Assembly (NCBI RefSeq): GCF_028023875.1
Contig: NZ_JAQIPB010000002.1
Location: 310,001-374,000, forward strand
From: Xenophilus arseniciresistens
Lineage (GTDB): Bacteria > Pseudomonadota > Gammaproteobacteria > Burkholderiales > Burkholderiaceae_C
Length of the DNA: 64,000 nucleotides
Direction of reading: 5' to 3'
In this document: piece after piece, positions 48,921 to 57,585 of the stretch
Numbering within the stretch: the first letter of the stretch is position 1
Layout: every line of letters starts with the position of its first letter
Notes under the pieces: model-generated
Told to the model about the DNA's origin: nothing
What the model saw: the letters and a program-made list of their open reading frames with translations, nothing else
Databases searched by the model: none
Position numbers and translations under genes: made by a program

Positions 48921-49691
48921 TCAATCCGCCTTCGAGGTCGACACGCGCCTGGCCGCGGCCTTGCGCGTGACCGCCAGCGCATCCGCCGCCACCTCGGCCG
49001 TGGCCACCGGCGCGGCTTGCGGCCGGGTGAAGGGCATGCTTGCGATCGCATCGGCATAGACATTGCCGCCGCTGGAGATGTGGCCGCTCATCCCGCGGTA
49101 GGCCGCGTCCTCGTCACCGGACAGGATGGCCTGCAGCACGACCTCGTGTTCGGCCAGCGAACTGCGAATGCGGCCGGGCCGGTCGAACAGCGTGCTGCGC
49201 GGATGACGCATGCGCAGGCGCATGGCGCGCAACTGCTTGGCCAGCACGTCGTTGAGGCTGCCGTCGTAGATGATTTCGTGAAAGCGCGTGTTGGCCTGAC
49301 CGTAGGCCACCGGGTCATCGCGCTGCGCGGCTTCGCGGCAGGCTTGGTCGGCTTCCTGCAACTGGCGCCGCTGCACCGCCGGCATGCGCCGCGCGGCCAG
49401 GCGCGCTGCCAGCCCTTCGAGTTCGGTCAGCACTTCCAGCATCGCCACGTACTCGGCCACCGAAAGCGTGGCCACCACCGCGCCCTGTCTGGGCAGGGTG
49501 GTCACAAGTCCGGCAGAGATCAGTTGCAGCAGCGCTTCGCGCGCCGGGGTGCGCGAGACCTCGAAACGCTCCATCAGGGCCTGCTCGTCGATGCGGGCAC
49601 CGGCCACCAGTTCACCCGAAGTGATCTCCGCCTCCAGTGCGGCGCGGATCTTGTCGCTCAGATTGACACGAGCGCGTGAGGAAGGGGCCAT
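48921..49691 (-). CDS. GntR-family transcriptional regulator (FadR/VanR, FCD domain)
   Basis: 256 residues. The winged helix has GARIDEQALMERFEVSRTPAREALLQLISAGLV (about 29-62), and an all-helical FCD ligand domain follows. Its usual metal-binding residues can be seen in NTRFHEIIYD, LAEHEVVLQAIL and GHISSGGNVY, so a carboxylate plus metal ligand is likely. Such regulators are normally relieved by an organic acid or acyl-CoA. It is divergent from the ABC/CoA operon with palindromes between, and is the probable repressor of both sides. Confidence 0.93.
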   Translation of the reverse strand: MAPSSRARVNLSDKIRAALEAEITSGELVAGARIDEQALMERFEVSRTPAREALLQLISAGLVTTLPRQGAVVATLSVAEYVAMLEVLTELEGLAARLAARRMPAVQRRQLQEADQACREAAQRDDPVAYGQANTRFHEIIYDGSLNDVLAKQLRAMRLRMRHPRSTLFDRPGRIRSSLAEHEVVLQAILSGDEDAAYRGMSGHISSGGNVYADAIASMPFTRPQAAPVATAEVAADALAVTRKAAARRVSTSKAD

Positions 49692-49734
49692 CAGTCAAGT
49701 CTCCTGTTGCGAGCTCATTCTACGCAGCCATTGA

Positions 49735-49784
49735 ATTCATATGAATCTCATAAAAATACATGAAAACACCTAACGTATTTTTAT
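49735..49784. promoter_or_regulatory. Candidate GntR operator/promoter region with two palindromes
   Basis: A perfect 12-bp palindrome ATTCATATGAAT (49735-49746) and a perfect 10-bp inverted repeat ATAAAAATAC / GTATTTTTAT (49750-49759 and 49775-49784) lie in an AT-rich gap between the divergent genes. TATAGA at 49782-49787 could be a -10 element for the rightward operon. Confidence 0.6.
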
Positions 49785-49852
49785 AGAACCGATACATACA
49801 CTGAAAAGACGCCGGCAGCGCTCGGTGAACCACACACAGATTGGAGACAAGC

Positions 49853-50896
49853 ATGCGAATCGACAGACGCCAGTTCACGGCGCTGGCCGGGGCCGCCGCG
49901 TTGGCACCCTGGGCCGGCGCACAAGCCCAGGCCTCGCTCGACACCCTGCACGCCGCGGCCCGCAAGGAAGGCGAACTCACCTGGTACATCGTCTACCTCC
50001 CGTCGGAAGATGCCGAGCATCTGGGCCGCACCTTCAGCGAGCGTTTTCCGGGCGTGAAGGTCAACGTGGTGCGCACCACGGCGCAGGTGGCCTTTCAGCG
50101 GCTGAACCAGGACCTGCAGGCGCGCACTGCCAACTGCGACGTGTTCTCGTCGACCGACCTGGCGCACTACCTGGACCTCAAGCGCCGCAAGCTGCTGCTG
50201 CAGCACACGCCGGCCTCGTCGGCGCAGATGGACAAGCGGCTGCAGAACCTTGACCCCGAGGGCTACTTCCACGTGGCCAGCGTCGCGATGGTCGGGCTGA
50301 TCTACAACACGGCCAAGGTCAAGGCCGCAGACGCGCCCACCAGTTGGGCCGATCTGGTCGATCCGAAGTGGCGCAACCTGGCTTCGGTGGGCCACCCGGG
50401 CTTCAGCGGTTTCGTCGGCGCCTGGGCCATCGAGATGAAGAACCTCTACGGCGAAGGCTGGTTCAAGAAGCTGGCCGAGAACAAGCCGCAGGTCGGCCGC
50501 TCGATCATCGACACCGTCACCACCGTGACCTCGGGCGAGCGCTCCATTTCGGCCGGCCCCATCAACCTGGCCGCCATGGGCGCGGCCAAGGGCAATCCGC
50601 TGGCCGTGGTGGCGCCCAGGGAGGGGCTGATGCTGATGACCTCGCCCTCGGCCATCATGGCCAACGCGCCGCACCCGAACGCGGCCAAGCTGTTCATGGA
50701 GTTCCTGATCGGCAGCGAAGAGGTCGACAAGCTGGCCTTCGATCGCTACGGCATTCCCAAGCGCGCCGGCGCCAAGCCGCGCCCCGGCGTGCTGGGCCTG
50801 GACGATTCACCCAAGCTGCTGCACGCCACGGCGCAGGAAGTGGTCAACGGTCTTCCCGAGGTCATCGACCTCTGGCGCGATGCCTTCGGCGTCTGA
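49853..50896 (+). CDS. ABC transporter substrate-binding protein, FbpA-shaped (family 1)
   Basis: 347 residues with a Tat-like or Sec signal MRIDRRQFTALAGAAALAPWAGAQAQA. RR-x-F near the start suggests export in folded form. The fold is that of extracellular solute-binding family 1 (WADLVDPKWRN, ANAPHPNAAKLFMEFLIGSEE). Bacterial ferric-binding relatives carry a Tyr-Tyr iron-ligand pair, which I do not see in the corresponding region (ISAGPINLAAMGAAKG), so iron is unlikely. TTGGAG lies ahead of the ATG at 49853. It is the first gene of the CoA-linked operon, with permease and ATPase genes following. Confidence 0.88.
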   Translation: MRIDRRQFTALAGAAALAPWAGAQAQASLDTLHAAARKEGELTWYIVYLPSEDAEHLGRTFSERFPGVKVNVVRTTAQVAFQRLNQDLQARTANCDVFSSTDLAHYLDLKRRKLLLQHTPASSAQMDKRLQNLDPEGYFHVASVAMVGLIYNTAKVKAADAPTSWADLVDPKWRNLASVGHPGFSGFVGAWAIEMKNLYGEGWFKKLAENKPQVGRSIIDTVTTVTSGERSISAGPINLAAMGAAKGNPLAVVAPREGLMLMTSPSAIMANAPHPNAAKLFMEFLIGSEEVDKLAFDRYGIPKRAGAKPRPGVLGLDDSPKLLHATAQEVVNGLPEVIDLWRDAFGV

Positions 50897-50903
50897 GGCG
50901 GCG

Positions 50904-52616
50904 ATGGCCGCTCCCGCGCTGCGCGCGTCCTCGGTGCCCAGCCGCTGGGCCGACCCGGCGCTGTGGCTGTTCGGCAGCCTGATCGCGGCGCTGATCTTCC
51001 TGGTCGCCAACCCGATCCTGCGCCTGGTCTGGGACAGCATCGGCGTGGTCGATGGCGCGGGCGTCACGCTGGACCACTACATCGCGGCCTTCGGCCGCAG
51101 CCGCCATGTGCAGGCGATGCTCAACTCGCTGTACCTGGGCGGCGCCGTGACGCTGATCGCGCTGCTGCTGGGCGTGCCGCTGGCCCTGGCCGTCTCGCGC
51201 ACCAACATGCCCGGGCGCGGCCTGGCGCACCTGAGCGTGCTGGCCGCCTTCGTGATGCCGAACTTCCTGGGCGCCATTGCGTGGATCCTGCTGGCCGGCC
51301 CCAACGCCGGCTGGCTCAACCGCCTGTGGCTGGCACTGTTCGGCGGCGACAAGGGGCCCTTCAACATCTTCAGCTTCTGGGGCCTGGCCTTCGTCATCGC
51401 GCTCTACACCTTCCCGCTGGTGTACGTGTTCACCAAATCGGCGCTGGACCTGGTGTCGACCGAGCTGGAAGACGCCGCCTCGATCCACGGCGCCGGCAAG
51501 CTGCGCACGCTCACGCGGGTCACGCTGCCACTGGTGATGCCCTCCATCGTGGGTGCGTCGATCCTGATCTTTCTCGAATCGGTGGCGCTTTACGGCACGC
51601 CCGCACTGATCGCGATCCCGGCCGGCATCAACCTGGCCACCACGCAGATCGCCACCTTCTTCGAATACCCGCTGCGCATCCACCAGGCCGCGGCCTTCGC
51701 CATGCCGATCCTGCTGCTGACGGTGGTGATGCTGTTCATGCAGCGCAAGATCCTCTCGCGCAAGGGCTTCGTTTCGGTGTCCGGCAAGGGCGGCGAGCGG
51801 CGTGCCTTCGACGTCGGGGCGTGGAAGTGGCTGCTGATGGCCCATGCGGGTCTGATCGGCCTGCTGACGGTGGTGATGCCGCTGGTGATCCTGATCCTGG
51901 CCTCGCTGTCCAAGGCCTGGGGCCGCGGTGTGGCAGCAGGCAACCTGAGCTTCGCGAACTACCACGACATCTTCTTCCAGCAGCTCACGGTGCGCTCGGC
52001 ACTGATCAACACCGTGCTCTTCTCCGGCGCCACGGCCCTCGTGTGCGTGCTGATGGGCCTGTGCATCGCCTACGCGACGCAGCGGCGCATCACGCCCTTG
52101 CCCGGTGTGGTGCAGTTCCTGGCGCTGGCGCCCATCGCAGTGCCGGGGCTGATCCTGGCCATCGGCCTGTACGCAGCCTATGCGGGGCCGCCCTTCTCGC
52201 TCTATGGCACGGGCGCGCTGATCGTGATCGCCTTTACCACGCGCTTCCTGCCCATTGCCGTGACCGCCTGCGGCGCCTCGGTGCGCTCGCTCAACCCTGA
52301 GCTGGAAGAAGCGGTGCGCGTGCTGGGCGGTGGCCGACTCACGGTGCTGGCCAAGGTGGTGTTCCCACTGCTGCGCAAGACGCTGGCCGGCGTATTCATC
52401 CTGGTGTTCGTGATCTGCACCAAGGAGCTGTCGACGGCCGTGTTCCTCACCGGGCCGCAGTCACGCGTGGTGTCGGTGCTGACCCTGGACCTGAGCGAAC
52501 AGGGCAACTACGAAACGCTGGCCGCCATGGGTGTGGTGCTGGTCGTGATCACCACGCTGGTGGTGGCCGCGGGCATGCGCATCGCCGGGCGCGACTTCAT
52601 GCTGCGCCGCGGCTGA
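50904..52616 (+). CDS. ABC transporter permease with two fused membrane domains (FbpB-like)
   Basis: 570 residues with about 12 membrane helices in two repeated halves, each with an EAA loop: ELEDAASIHGAGKLRTLTRVTLPLVMPS (first) and ELEEAVRVLGGGRLTVLAKVVFPLLRK (second). This fused architecture is that of ferric, thiamine or phosphonate-type importers. The start ATG at 50904 is preceded by TGAGG; an earlier ATG at 50880 would overlap the binding-protein gene. It works with the binding protein before it and the ATPase after it. The substrate cannot be deduced, and the neighbours suggest an organic acid. Confidence 0.92.
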   Translation: MAAPALRASSVPSRWADPALWLFGSLIAALIFLVANPILRLVWDSIGVVDGAGVTLDHYIAAFGRSRHVQAMLNSLYLGGAVTLIALLLGVPLALAVSRTNMPGRGLAHLSVLAAFVMPNFLGAIAWILLAGPNAGWLNRLWLALFGGDKGPFNIFSFWGLAFVIALYTFPLVYVFTKSALDLVSTELEDAASIHGAGKLRTLTRVTLPLVMPSIVGASILIFLESVALYGTPALIAIPAGINLATTQIATFFEYPLRIHQAAAFAMPILLLTVVMLFMQRKILSRKGFVSVSGKGGERRAFDVGAWKWLLMAHAGLIGLLTVVMPLVILILASLSKAWGRGVAAGNLSFANYHDIFFQQLTVRSALINTVLFSGATALVCVLMGLCIAYATQRRITPLPGVVQFLALAPIAVPGLILAIGLYAAYAGPPFSLYGTGALIVIAFTTRFLPIAVTACGASVRSLNPELEEAVRVLGGGRLTVLAKVVFPLLRKTLAGVFILVFVICTKELSTAVFLTGPQSRVVSVLTLDLSEQGNYETLAAMGVVLVVITTLVVAAGMRIAGRDFMLRRG

Positions 52617-52653
52617 GCCCGCTTCCCATAACGAGAGACAAGAGAAAGCTCCC

Positions 52654-53715
52654 ATGTCCAAACTGCAACTCCATCAGGTCGGCAAGTCCTATGGCGCGAC
52701 ACGGGTCGTCGATGACCTGAGCCTGTCCCTGGCCAAGGGCGAACTGGTCACGCTGCTGGGCCCCTCGGGCTGCGGCAAGACCACCACGCTGCGCATGATC
52801 GCTGGCTTCATCGAGCTGTCGGCCGGCAGCATCGCCATCGATGGCACCGAGATCTCCGGCGCCAAACGCACGGTGCCGCCCGAACACCGCGGCATGTCGA
52901 TGATCTTCCAGAGCTACGCCATCTGGCCCAACATGACGGTGGCCGAGAACGTGGCCTTCGGACTGAACGTGCGGCGCACGCCGGCCGATGAGCTCAGGCG
53001 CCGGGTGGGCGAGATGCTGGAGGTGGTGCAACTGGGCCACCTGGCGCAGCGCTACCCGGCGGAACTCTCGGGCGGGCAGCAGCAGCGCGTGGCCCTGGCG
53101 CGCGCGATGGTGGTGCGGCCCGAAGTGCTGCTGCTGGACGAGCCGCTGTCGAACCTGGACGCGAACCTGCGCGAGGAAATGGCCAGCGAGATCCGCCGCC
53201 TGCACGACGAGTTCCGCTTCACCACCGTCTACGTCACCCACGACCAGTCGGAGGCCATGACCATCTCCGACCGCATCGCGGTGCTGAACCTGGGGCGGCT
53301 CGAACAGATCGACACGCCGTGGAACCTCTACAACCGCCCGCGCACGCCCTTCGTGGCCGGCTTCATCGGCCAGACCAACCTGGTCCATGGCGAATTGCGC
53401 TCAGGCAGCCTGCGGCTGCCGGGTTTGCCGGGCGCGGTGCCGCTGGCAGCGAGTGAGGCCAGCGACGCAGCAAAGGCCCAGGTATCCATCCGCCCGCAAT
53501 CGCTGTTCCTGGGCGCCTGCGGCAATGGCGCGCTTGCGATGGGGCCAGTCGCCGTCATCTCGCGCACCTACCTGGGCGAGTACTGGGACTACCTGGTGCG
53601 CCCGGTGGGCGGCGGCGAGCCGCTGAAGGTGCATGCCTCGCCCAAGCATGTGCTGGAGGTCGGGCACGAATCCGTGCTGTCCATCGACCCCACCGGCGTG
53701 GCGGTGGTGGCGTGA
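52654..53715 (+). CDS. ABC transporter ATP-binding protein (PotA/FbpC-like)
   Basis: 353 residues. The nucleotide-binding domain has Walker A GPSGCGKTTTLR, Q loop IFQSYAIWP, signature LSGGQQQRVALARA and Walker B VLLLDEPLSNLD with the H loop VYVTHDQSEA. A C-terminal TOBE regulatory domain follows from about residue 240 (FIGQTNLVHGELRSG, QVSIRPQSLFLG). It completes the three-gene importer. Its stop overlaps the CoA-transferase start in GTGA, so importer and CoA transferase are translationally coupled, linking uptake directly to CoA activation. Confidence 0.94.
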   Translation: MSKLQLHQVGKSYGATRVVDDLSLSLAKGELVTLLGPSGCGKTTTLRMIAGFIELSAGSIAIDGTEISGAKRTVPPEHRGMSMIFQSYAIWPNMTVAENVAFGLNVRRTPADELRRRVGEMLEVVQLGHLAQRYPAELSGGQQQRVALARAMVVRPEVLLLDEPLSNLDANLREEMASEIRRLHDEFRFTTVYVTHDQSEAMTISDRIAVLNLGRLEQIDTPWNLYNRPRTPFVAGFIGQTNLVHGELRSGSLRLPGLPGAVPLAASEASDAAKAQVSIRPQSLFLGACGNGALAMGPVAVISRTYLGEYWDYLVRPVGGGEPLKVHASPKHVLEVGHESVLSIDPTGVAVVA

Positions 53716-54941
53716 ATCCCGATGCAACCCACTCGTTCATGCGCATGACCTCACCCTCTGAATTGCCGCTGTCCCGCTACAAGGTGCTGGACCTGACCAT
53801 CGCCCGCGCCGGCCCGACGGCCGTGCGCCTGCTGGCCGACTGGGGCGCCGACGTGGTCCGCATCGACCCGCCTGCACCGCAGGACCGCGGCTCGGTCACG
53901 GGCCGGCGGCGCGGCTCCGACGAGCAGAACCTGCACCGCAACAAGCGCAGCCTGTGCCTGGACCTCAAATCGCCGCAGGGCGCGCAAGTGCTGCGGCGCC
54001 TGATCGCGCGCAGCGATGTGGTGGTCGAGAACTTCCGTGCCGAGGTCAAAGAGCGCCTGGGCCTGGGCTACGAGCAACTGCGCCAGCTCAACCCGCGCAT
54101 CATCCTGGCGAGCATTTCGGGCTTCGGCCAGGACGGCCCCTACAGCGAGCGCCCCGGCGTCGACCAGATCGTGCAGGGCATGTCCGGGCTCAGCTCGGTC
54201 ACGGGCGAGCCCGGCCGCGGGCCGCTGCGCACGGGCATCGCGATCTCGGACACCACCGCCGGCATGTTCCTGGGCCAGGGCATCCTGCTGGCACTGCTGC
54301 ACCGCGAGCACACCGGCGAAGGCCAATGGGTCCACACCTCGCTGATCGAAGGCATGCTCAACAAGCTGGACTTCCAGGCCGCGCGCTACACCGTGGACCA
54401 CGAGGTCTCGCAGCAACAGGGCAACGGGCATCCGACCATCGTGCCCATGGGCACCTACCGCTCGCGCGACGGCCACGTCAACATCGCGCCAGCCACCTCG
54501 CGCATGTGGGGCAACTTCTGCGAGGCGCTGGGTGCGCACGCGCTCAAGGACGATCCGCGCTATCTGGAGCCGGCCTCGCGCCAGTCGCACCGCGAGCAGA
54601 TCGACGCCGACATCAACGCCGTGACCGCGCAGTTCGATTCGGCCGAACTGGTGGCGCGCCTGAACCGGGCCGGCGTGCCCTGCGGCCCGATCTTCGACAT
54701 CGGGCAGGCTTTTGAAGACCCGCAGGTGCAGCACCTGCGCATGACGCGCCCTGCCCGGCACCCGCTGCTGGGCGAGCTGCAACTCATCCGCTCGCCGATC
54801 AACCTGTCGAGCTGCCCGCATCCCGAGCACTTCCACCATGCCGGACCGGACCCGGGCGAGCAGACCGATGAGCTGCTGCACGAGCTGGGCTATGGCCCGG
54901 CCGAGGTGGCGGCGCTGCGCGAAGCGGGCGTTGCGGAATGA
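53712..54941 (+). CDS. Family III (CaiB/BaiF) CoA-transferase A
   Basis: 409 residues from the GTG at 53712, which overlaps the ABC ATPase stop (GTGA). ATGs at 53739 and 53745 are alternatives. Family III motifs are RYKVLDLTIARAGPTAVRLLADWGADVVRID at the start, KRSLCLDLKSPQG, the ASISGFGQDGPYSERPGVDQ strand and Asp180 in GIAISDTTAGMFLG, the expected acyl-anhydride-forming Asp. It transfers CoA between carboxylates through an enzyme-aspartyl intermediate. The position after the importer suggests it activates the imported acid. Confidence 0.94.
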   Translation: MNPDATHSFMRMTSPSELPLSRYKVLDLTIARAGPTAVRLLADWGADVVRIDPPAPQDRGSVTGRRRGSDEQNLHRNKRSLCLDLKSPQGAQVLRRLIARSDVVVENFRAEVKERLGLGYEQLRQLNPRIILASISGFGQDGPYSERPGVDQIVQGMSGLSSVTGEPGRGPLRTGIAISDTTAGMFLGQGILLALLHREHTGEGQWVHTSLIEGMLNKLDFQAARYTVDHEVSQQQGNGHPTIVPMGTYRSRDGHVNIAPATSRMWGNFCEALGAHALKDDPRYLEPASRQSHREQIDADINAVTAQFDSAELVARLNRAGVPCGPIFDIGQAFEDPQVQHLRMTRPARHPLLGELQLIRSPINLSSCPHPEHFHHAGPDPGEQTDELLHELGYGPAEVAALREAGVAE

Positions 54942-55041
54942 GCGGCGCGCCCCACAGGATGCCGCCCCGGATCCGCACTGCGGTGGGCTGGCTGAGCTTC
55001 AACCCGTCCGGCGCCTGAGCCGGCTCCCTCCCGAGGACTCC

Positions 55042-55791
55042 ATGGACATTCCCGAACTTGTCATCGACGGCGCGCTTGCGCGCATCATGCTGCGCCGGCC
55101 CGAGCAGGCCAACCGGCTCGAGCCCGCCGACCTGGCCGCGCTGCAGGCGCACATCGACACTGTGAACGCGCGCCCGGAAGTGCTTGCGCTGCGCATCGAG
55201 GCGCAGGGCAAGTACTTTTGCAGCGGCTACGACCTGACCCGCATCGGGCAGCCGCGCGGCGTGCCTTTCGAGGAGGTGGTCAACAGCCTGGAGAACGCGC
55301 GGCCCGTGACGGTGGCGGTGATCCAGGGCGGCGTGTACGGCGGCGCCACCGACCTTTCGCTGGCCTGCGACTTCCGCCTGGGCGTGCGCGGCATCGACAT
55401 GTTCATGCCCGCTGCGCGGCTGGGCCTGCACTTCTACCGCAGCGGCCTGGAGCGCTATGTGAGCCGGCTGGGCCTGAACAACGCCAAGCGCCTGTTCCTG
55501 ACGGCCGAGCGCGTGGATGCGCAGACCCTCAAGGAGATGGGCTTCCTCACGCACCTGCTGGACGACGCGCAGCAACTGAATGCCACCGCCGACGCATTGA
55601 CACAGACGATCTGCGCCATGGCGCCCCTGCCGCTGGTGAGCATGAAGAAACACCTCAACCGCATTGCACGCCACATGCTGGATGCCGACGAGCTGCGCCG
55701 CGACATCGTCCAGGCGGTGGACTCCGACGACCTGCGCGAAGGACAGGCCGCCTGGGCCGAGAAGCGCAAGCCCCGCTTCACAGGGCGCTGA
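55042..55791 (+). CDS. Crotonase-family protein A (altered active site)
   Basis: 249 residues of crotonase fold with CoA-binding loops KYFCSGYDLTRIG and GGVYGGATDLSLACD. The two hydratase glutamates are not conserved by my alignment: the first position is Asp104 (GGATDLSLA), the second is Ala124 (FMPAARLGL). It therefore should not be a simple enoyl-CoA hydratase and may be an isomerase, decarboxylase or thioester hydrolase. It starts 100 bases after the CoA-transferase; the ATG at 55042 has CCGAGGACTCC upstream. Followed by a 111-base gap before the second crotonase. Confidence 0.85.
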   Translation: MDIPELVIDGALARIMLRRPEQANRLEPADLAALQAHIDTVNARPEVLALRIEAQGKYFCSGYDLTRIGQPRGVPFEEVVNSLENARPVTVAVIQGGVYGGATDLSLACDFRLGVRGIDMFMPAARLGLHFYRSGLERYVSRLGLNNAKRLFLTAERVDAQTLKEMGFLTHLLDDAQQLNATADALTQTICAMAPLPLVSMKKHLNRIARHMLDADELRRDIVQAVDSDDLREGQAAWAEKRKPRFTGR

Positions 55792-55902
55792 TCGCGGGCG
55801 TGCCGGACTACCCGAATCTGGCGAGCCGGCCCCAGGCAAACCCGCAGCGCGCGCAGCCAATGCACACAAGACCGGCGCCGGGGCGGCTCGCACACTGCGC
55901 GC

Positions 55903-56709
55903 ATGTCTTCGTCGCCCCCCATCCTTCTGGCCTGGCAGGACGGCCTGGCCATCGTCACGCTCAACCGGCCCGAGCGCGCCAATGTGCTCGATGACGCCTG
56001 CGCGCAGGCGCTGGCCGAGGTCACGCACACGCTGCTCGAAGGCGCGCGCAGCGGCCGCCTGCGCGCCGTTCTGCTCACGGCCGCGGGGCCGGTGTTCTGC
56101 GCGGGCGGCGACATCCAGGGCTTCGTGCGCGCGGGCAGCGACCTGGCCGGCGCGCTGGACCGCGGCATTCCCCCGCTGCATGCGCTGATCCAGGCGCTGG
56201 CCAGCTTGCCCGTGCCCGTGGTCAGCGCGCTCAACGGCCCGCTGGGCGGCGGCGGCATCGGCCTGGCCCTGCTGGCCGACATCGTGCTGGCAGCCGACAC
56301 GGCCAAGCTGCGCGGCGGCTATGCGTCCATCGGCCTCTCACCCGACGTGGGCGCCTCCTGGGCGCTCACGCGGCTGGCCGGGCCCATGCGGGCCAAGCAG
56401 ATCCTGTTCAGTGCGCGCGCCTTCAGCGCCCAGGAATGCCTGGCCTTCGGGCTCTATGCACAGGTGCTGCCGCCCGATGAACTGATGCCCGCCGCGCTGG
56501 CCCTGGCCACCGAACTGGCGCAGGGTGCGACGGGCTCCTTCGCGCAGATCAAGAGCCTGGTCGATGGCGTGGCCGGGCGCTCGCTCGAAGAGCACCTGGC
56601 GCTGGAACACCAGGGCATGGTGCGCTGCGGCGCCAGCGCCGACGCGGCCGAAGGCGTGCGCGCCTTCCTGGCCAAGCGCGCGCCGCAGTTCAAGGGGCAC
56701 GCCGCATGA
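55903..56709 (+). CDS. Crotonase-family protein B (PaaG-like isomerase pattern)
   Basis: 268 residues. CoA loops are PVFCAGGDIQGF and NGPLGGGGIGLALLADI. The first Glu position is Gly, and Asp148 lies in GLSPDVGASW, the single-aspartate pattern seen in 1,2-epoxyphenylacetyl-CoA isomerase (PaaG) and related 2,3/3,4-double-bond isomerases. This suggests isomerisation rather than hydration. Its stop overlaps the start of the third crotonase in ATGA, so the pair is translationally coupled. Substrate unknown; other Paa genes are absent from the window. Confidence 0.86.
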   Translation: MSSSPPILLAWQDGLAIVTLNRPERANVLDDACAQALAEVTHTLLEGARSGRLRAVLLTAAGPVFCAGGDIQGFVRAGSDLAGALDRGIPPLHALIQALASLPVPVVSALNGPLGGGGIGLALLADIVLAADTAKLRGGYASIGLSPDVGASWALTRLAGPMRAKQILFSARAFSAQECLAFGLYAQVLPPDELMPAALALATELAQGATGSFAQIKSLVDGVAGRSLEEHLALEHQGMVRCGASADAAEGVRAFLAKRAPQFKGHAA

Positions 56710-57530
56710 ACGCGCTTCCGGCCTTCGAGACACTGCAGCTGAGCCTGGACGAAGGCATTGCGCGCATCGTGCTGAACCGGCCAGAGAAGGCCAATGCCAT
56801 CAACATGACCATGTGGCAGGAGCTGCGCAGCGCCATGCAGTGGCTGCAGCGCACGCCGGCCGCGCGCGTGGCCATCCTGCGTGCGGCCGGCGCCCACTTC
56901 TGCGCGGGGCTGGACCTGGCGAGTTTTGACGAACTGCAGGCGGCCACGCGCGACGGCTGCGACGGCCGCTCGCGCGAGAAGCTGCTGGCCGCGATCCTCG
57001 ACATCCAGGACACGGTCACGGCCATCGAACGCTGCACCAAGCCCGTGATCGCCGAAGTGCATGCGGCCTGCGTGGGCGGCGGCATCGACATCATCACGGC
57101 CTGCGATTTGCGCTACTGCAGTGCGCAGGCCTGGTTCAGCGTGAAGGAAATCGACGTGGGGATCGTGGCCGACGTGGGCACGCTGCAGCGCCTGCCGCTG
57201 CTGATCGGCGAGGGCATGGCGCGCGAGCTGTGCTATTCGGGCCGGCGCGTGGAAGGCGCCGAAGCCCAGGCGATGCGCCTGGTCAACCGCTGCCATGAAG
57301 ACGCGCAGGCCCTGCGCGAGGGCGTGGAAGCCATGGCGCGCTGCCTGGCCGCCAAGTCGCCGCTGGCGCTGCGCGGCACCAAGCAGGCCATCACGCATGC
57401 GCGCGAACACAGCATCGCCGACGGCCTGCAGCAGGTGGCGCTGTGGAACGCGGCCATGCTCTTTTCAACCGACCTGGCCGAAGCGGCCCAGGCCCGCCGC
57501 GAGCGCCGCGCGCCGCGCTTTGCGGATTGA
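56706..57530 (+). CDS. Dienoyl-CoA isomerase-type crotonase
   Basis: 274 residues. The three acidic residues of delta(3,5)-delta(2,4)-dienoyl-CoA isomerase (rat ECH1) are all present: Asp128 (GGGIDIITACDLRYC), Glu148 (FSVKEIDVG) and Asp156 (IVADVGTLQRLP). The motif SVKEIDVGIVADVGTLQRLP is very close to the eukaryotic enzyme. It would shift double bonds of a dienoyl-CoA. The start overlaps the preceding gene's stop. This indicates that the substrate of the pathway carries unsaturation at odd positions. Confidence 0.88.
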   Translation: MNALPAFETLQLSLDEGIARIVLNRPEKANAINMTMWQELRSAMQWLQRTPAARVAILRAAGAHFCAGLDLASFDELQAATRDGCDGRSREKLLAAILDIQDTVTAIERCTKPVIAEVHAACVGGGIDIITACDLRYCSAQAWFSVKEIDVGIVADVGTLQRLPLLIGEGMARELCYSGRRVEGAEAQAMRLVNRCHEDAQALREGVEAMARCLAAKSPLALRGTKQAITHAREHSIADGLQQVALWNAAMLFSTDLAEAAQARRERRAPRFAD

Positions 57531-57585
57531 GACACGCCGCGACCGAATCCCCTGCCCGCACAACACCTACCCGGAGACACCGAAC

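Noticed and set aside
49853-50896. Reading this binding protein as a ferric iron receptor
   Set aside because: The tyrosine pair that binds iron in FbpA is not present and the operon context is CoA metabolism. Noted instead as a finding.
54938-55018. A 26-codon frame overlapping the stop of CoA-transferase A in ATGA
   Set aside because: Too short and of ordinary composition; it lacks hydrophobic or charged character of known microproteins. The overlap alone is weak evidence in GC-rich DNA.
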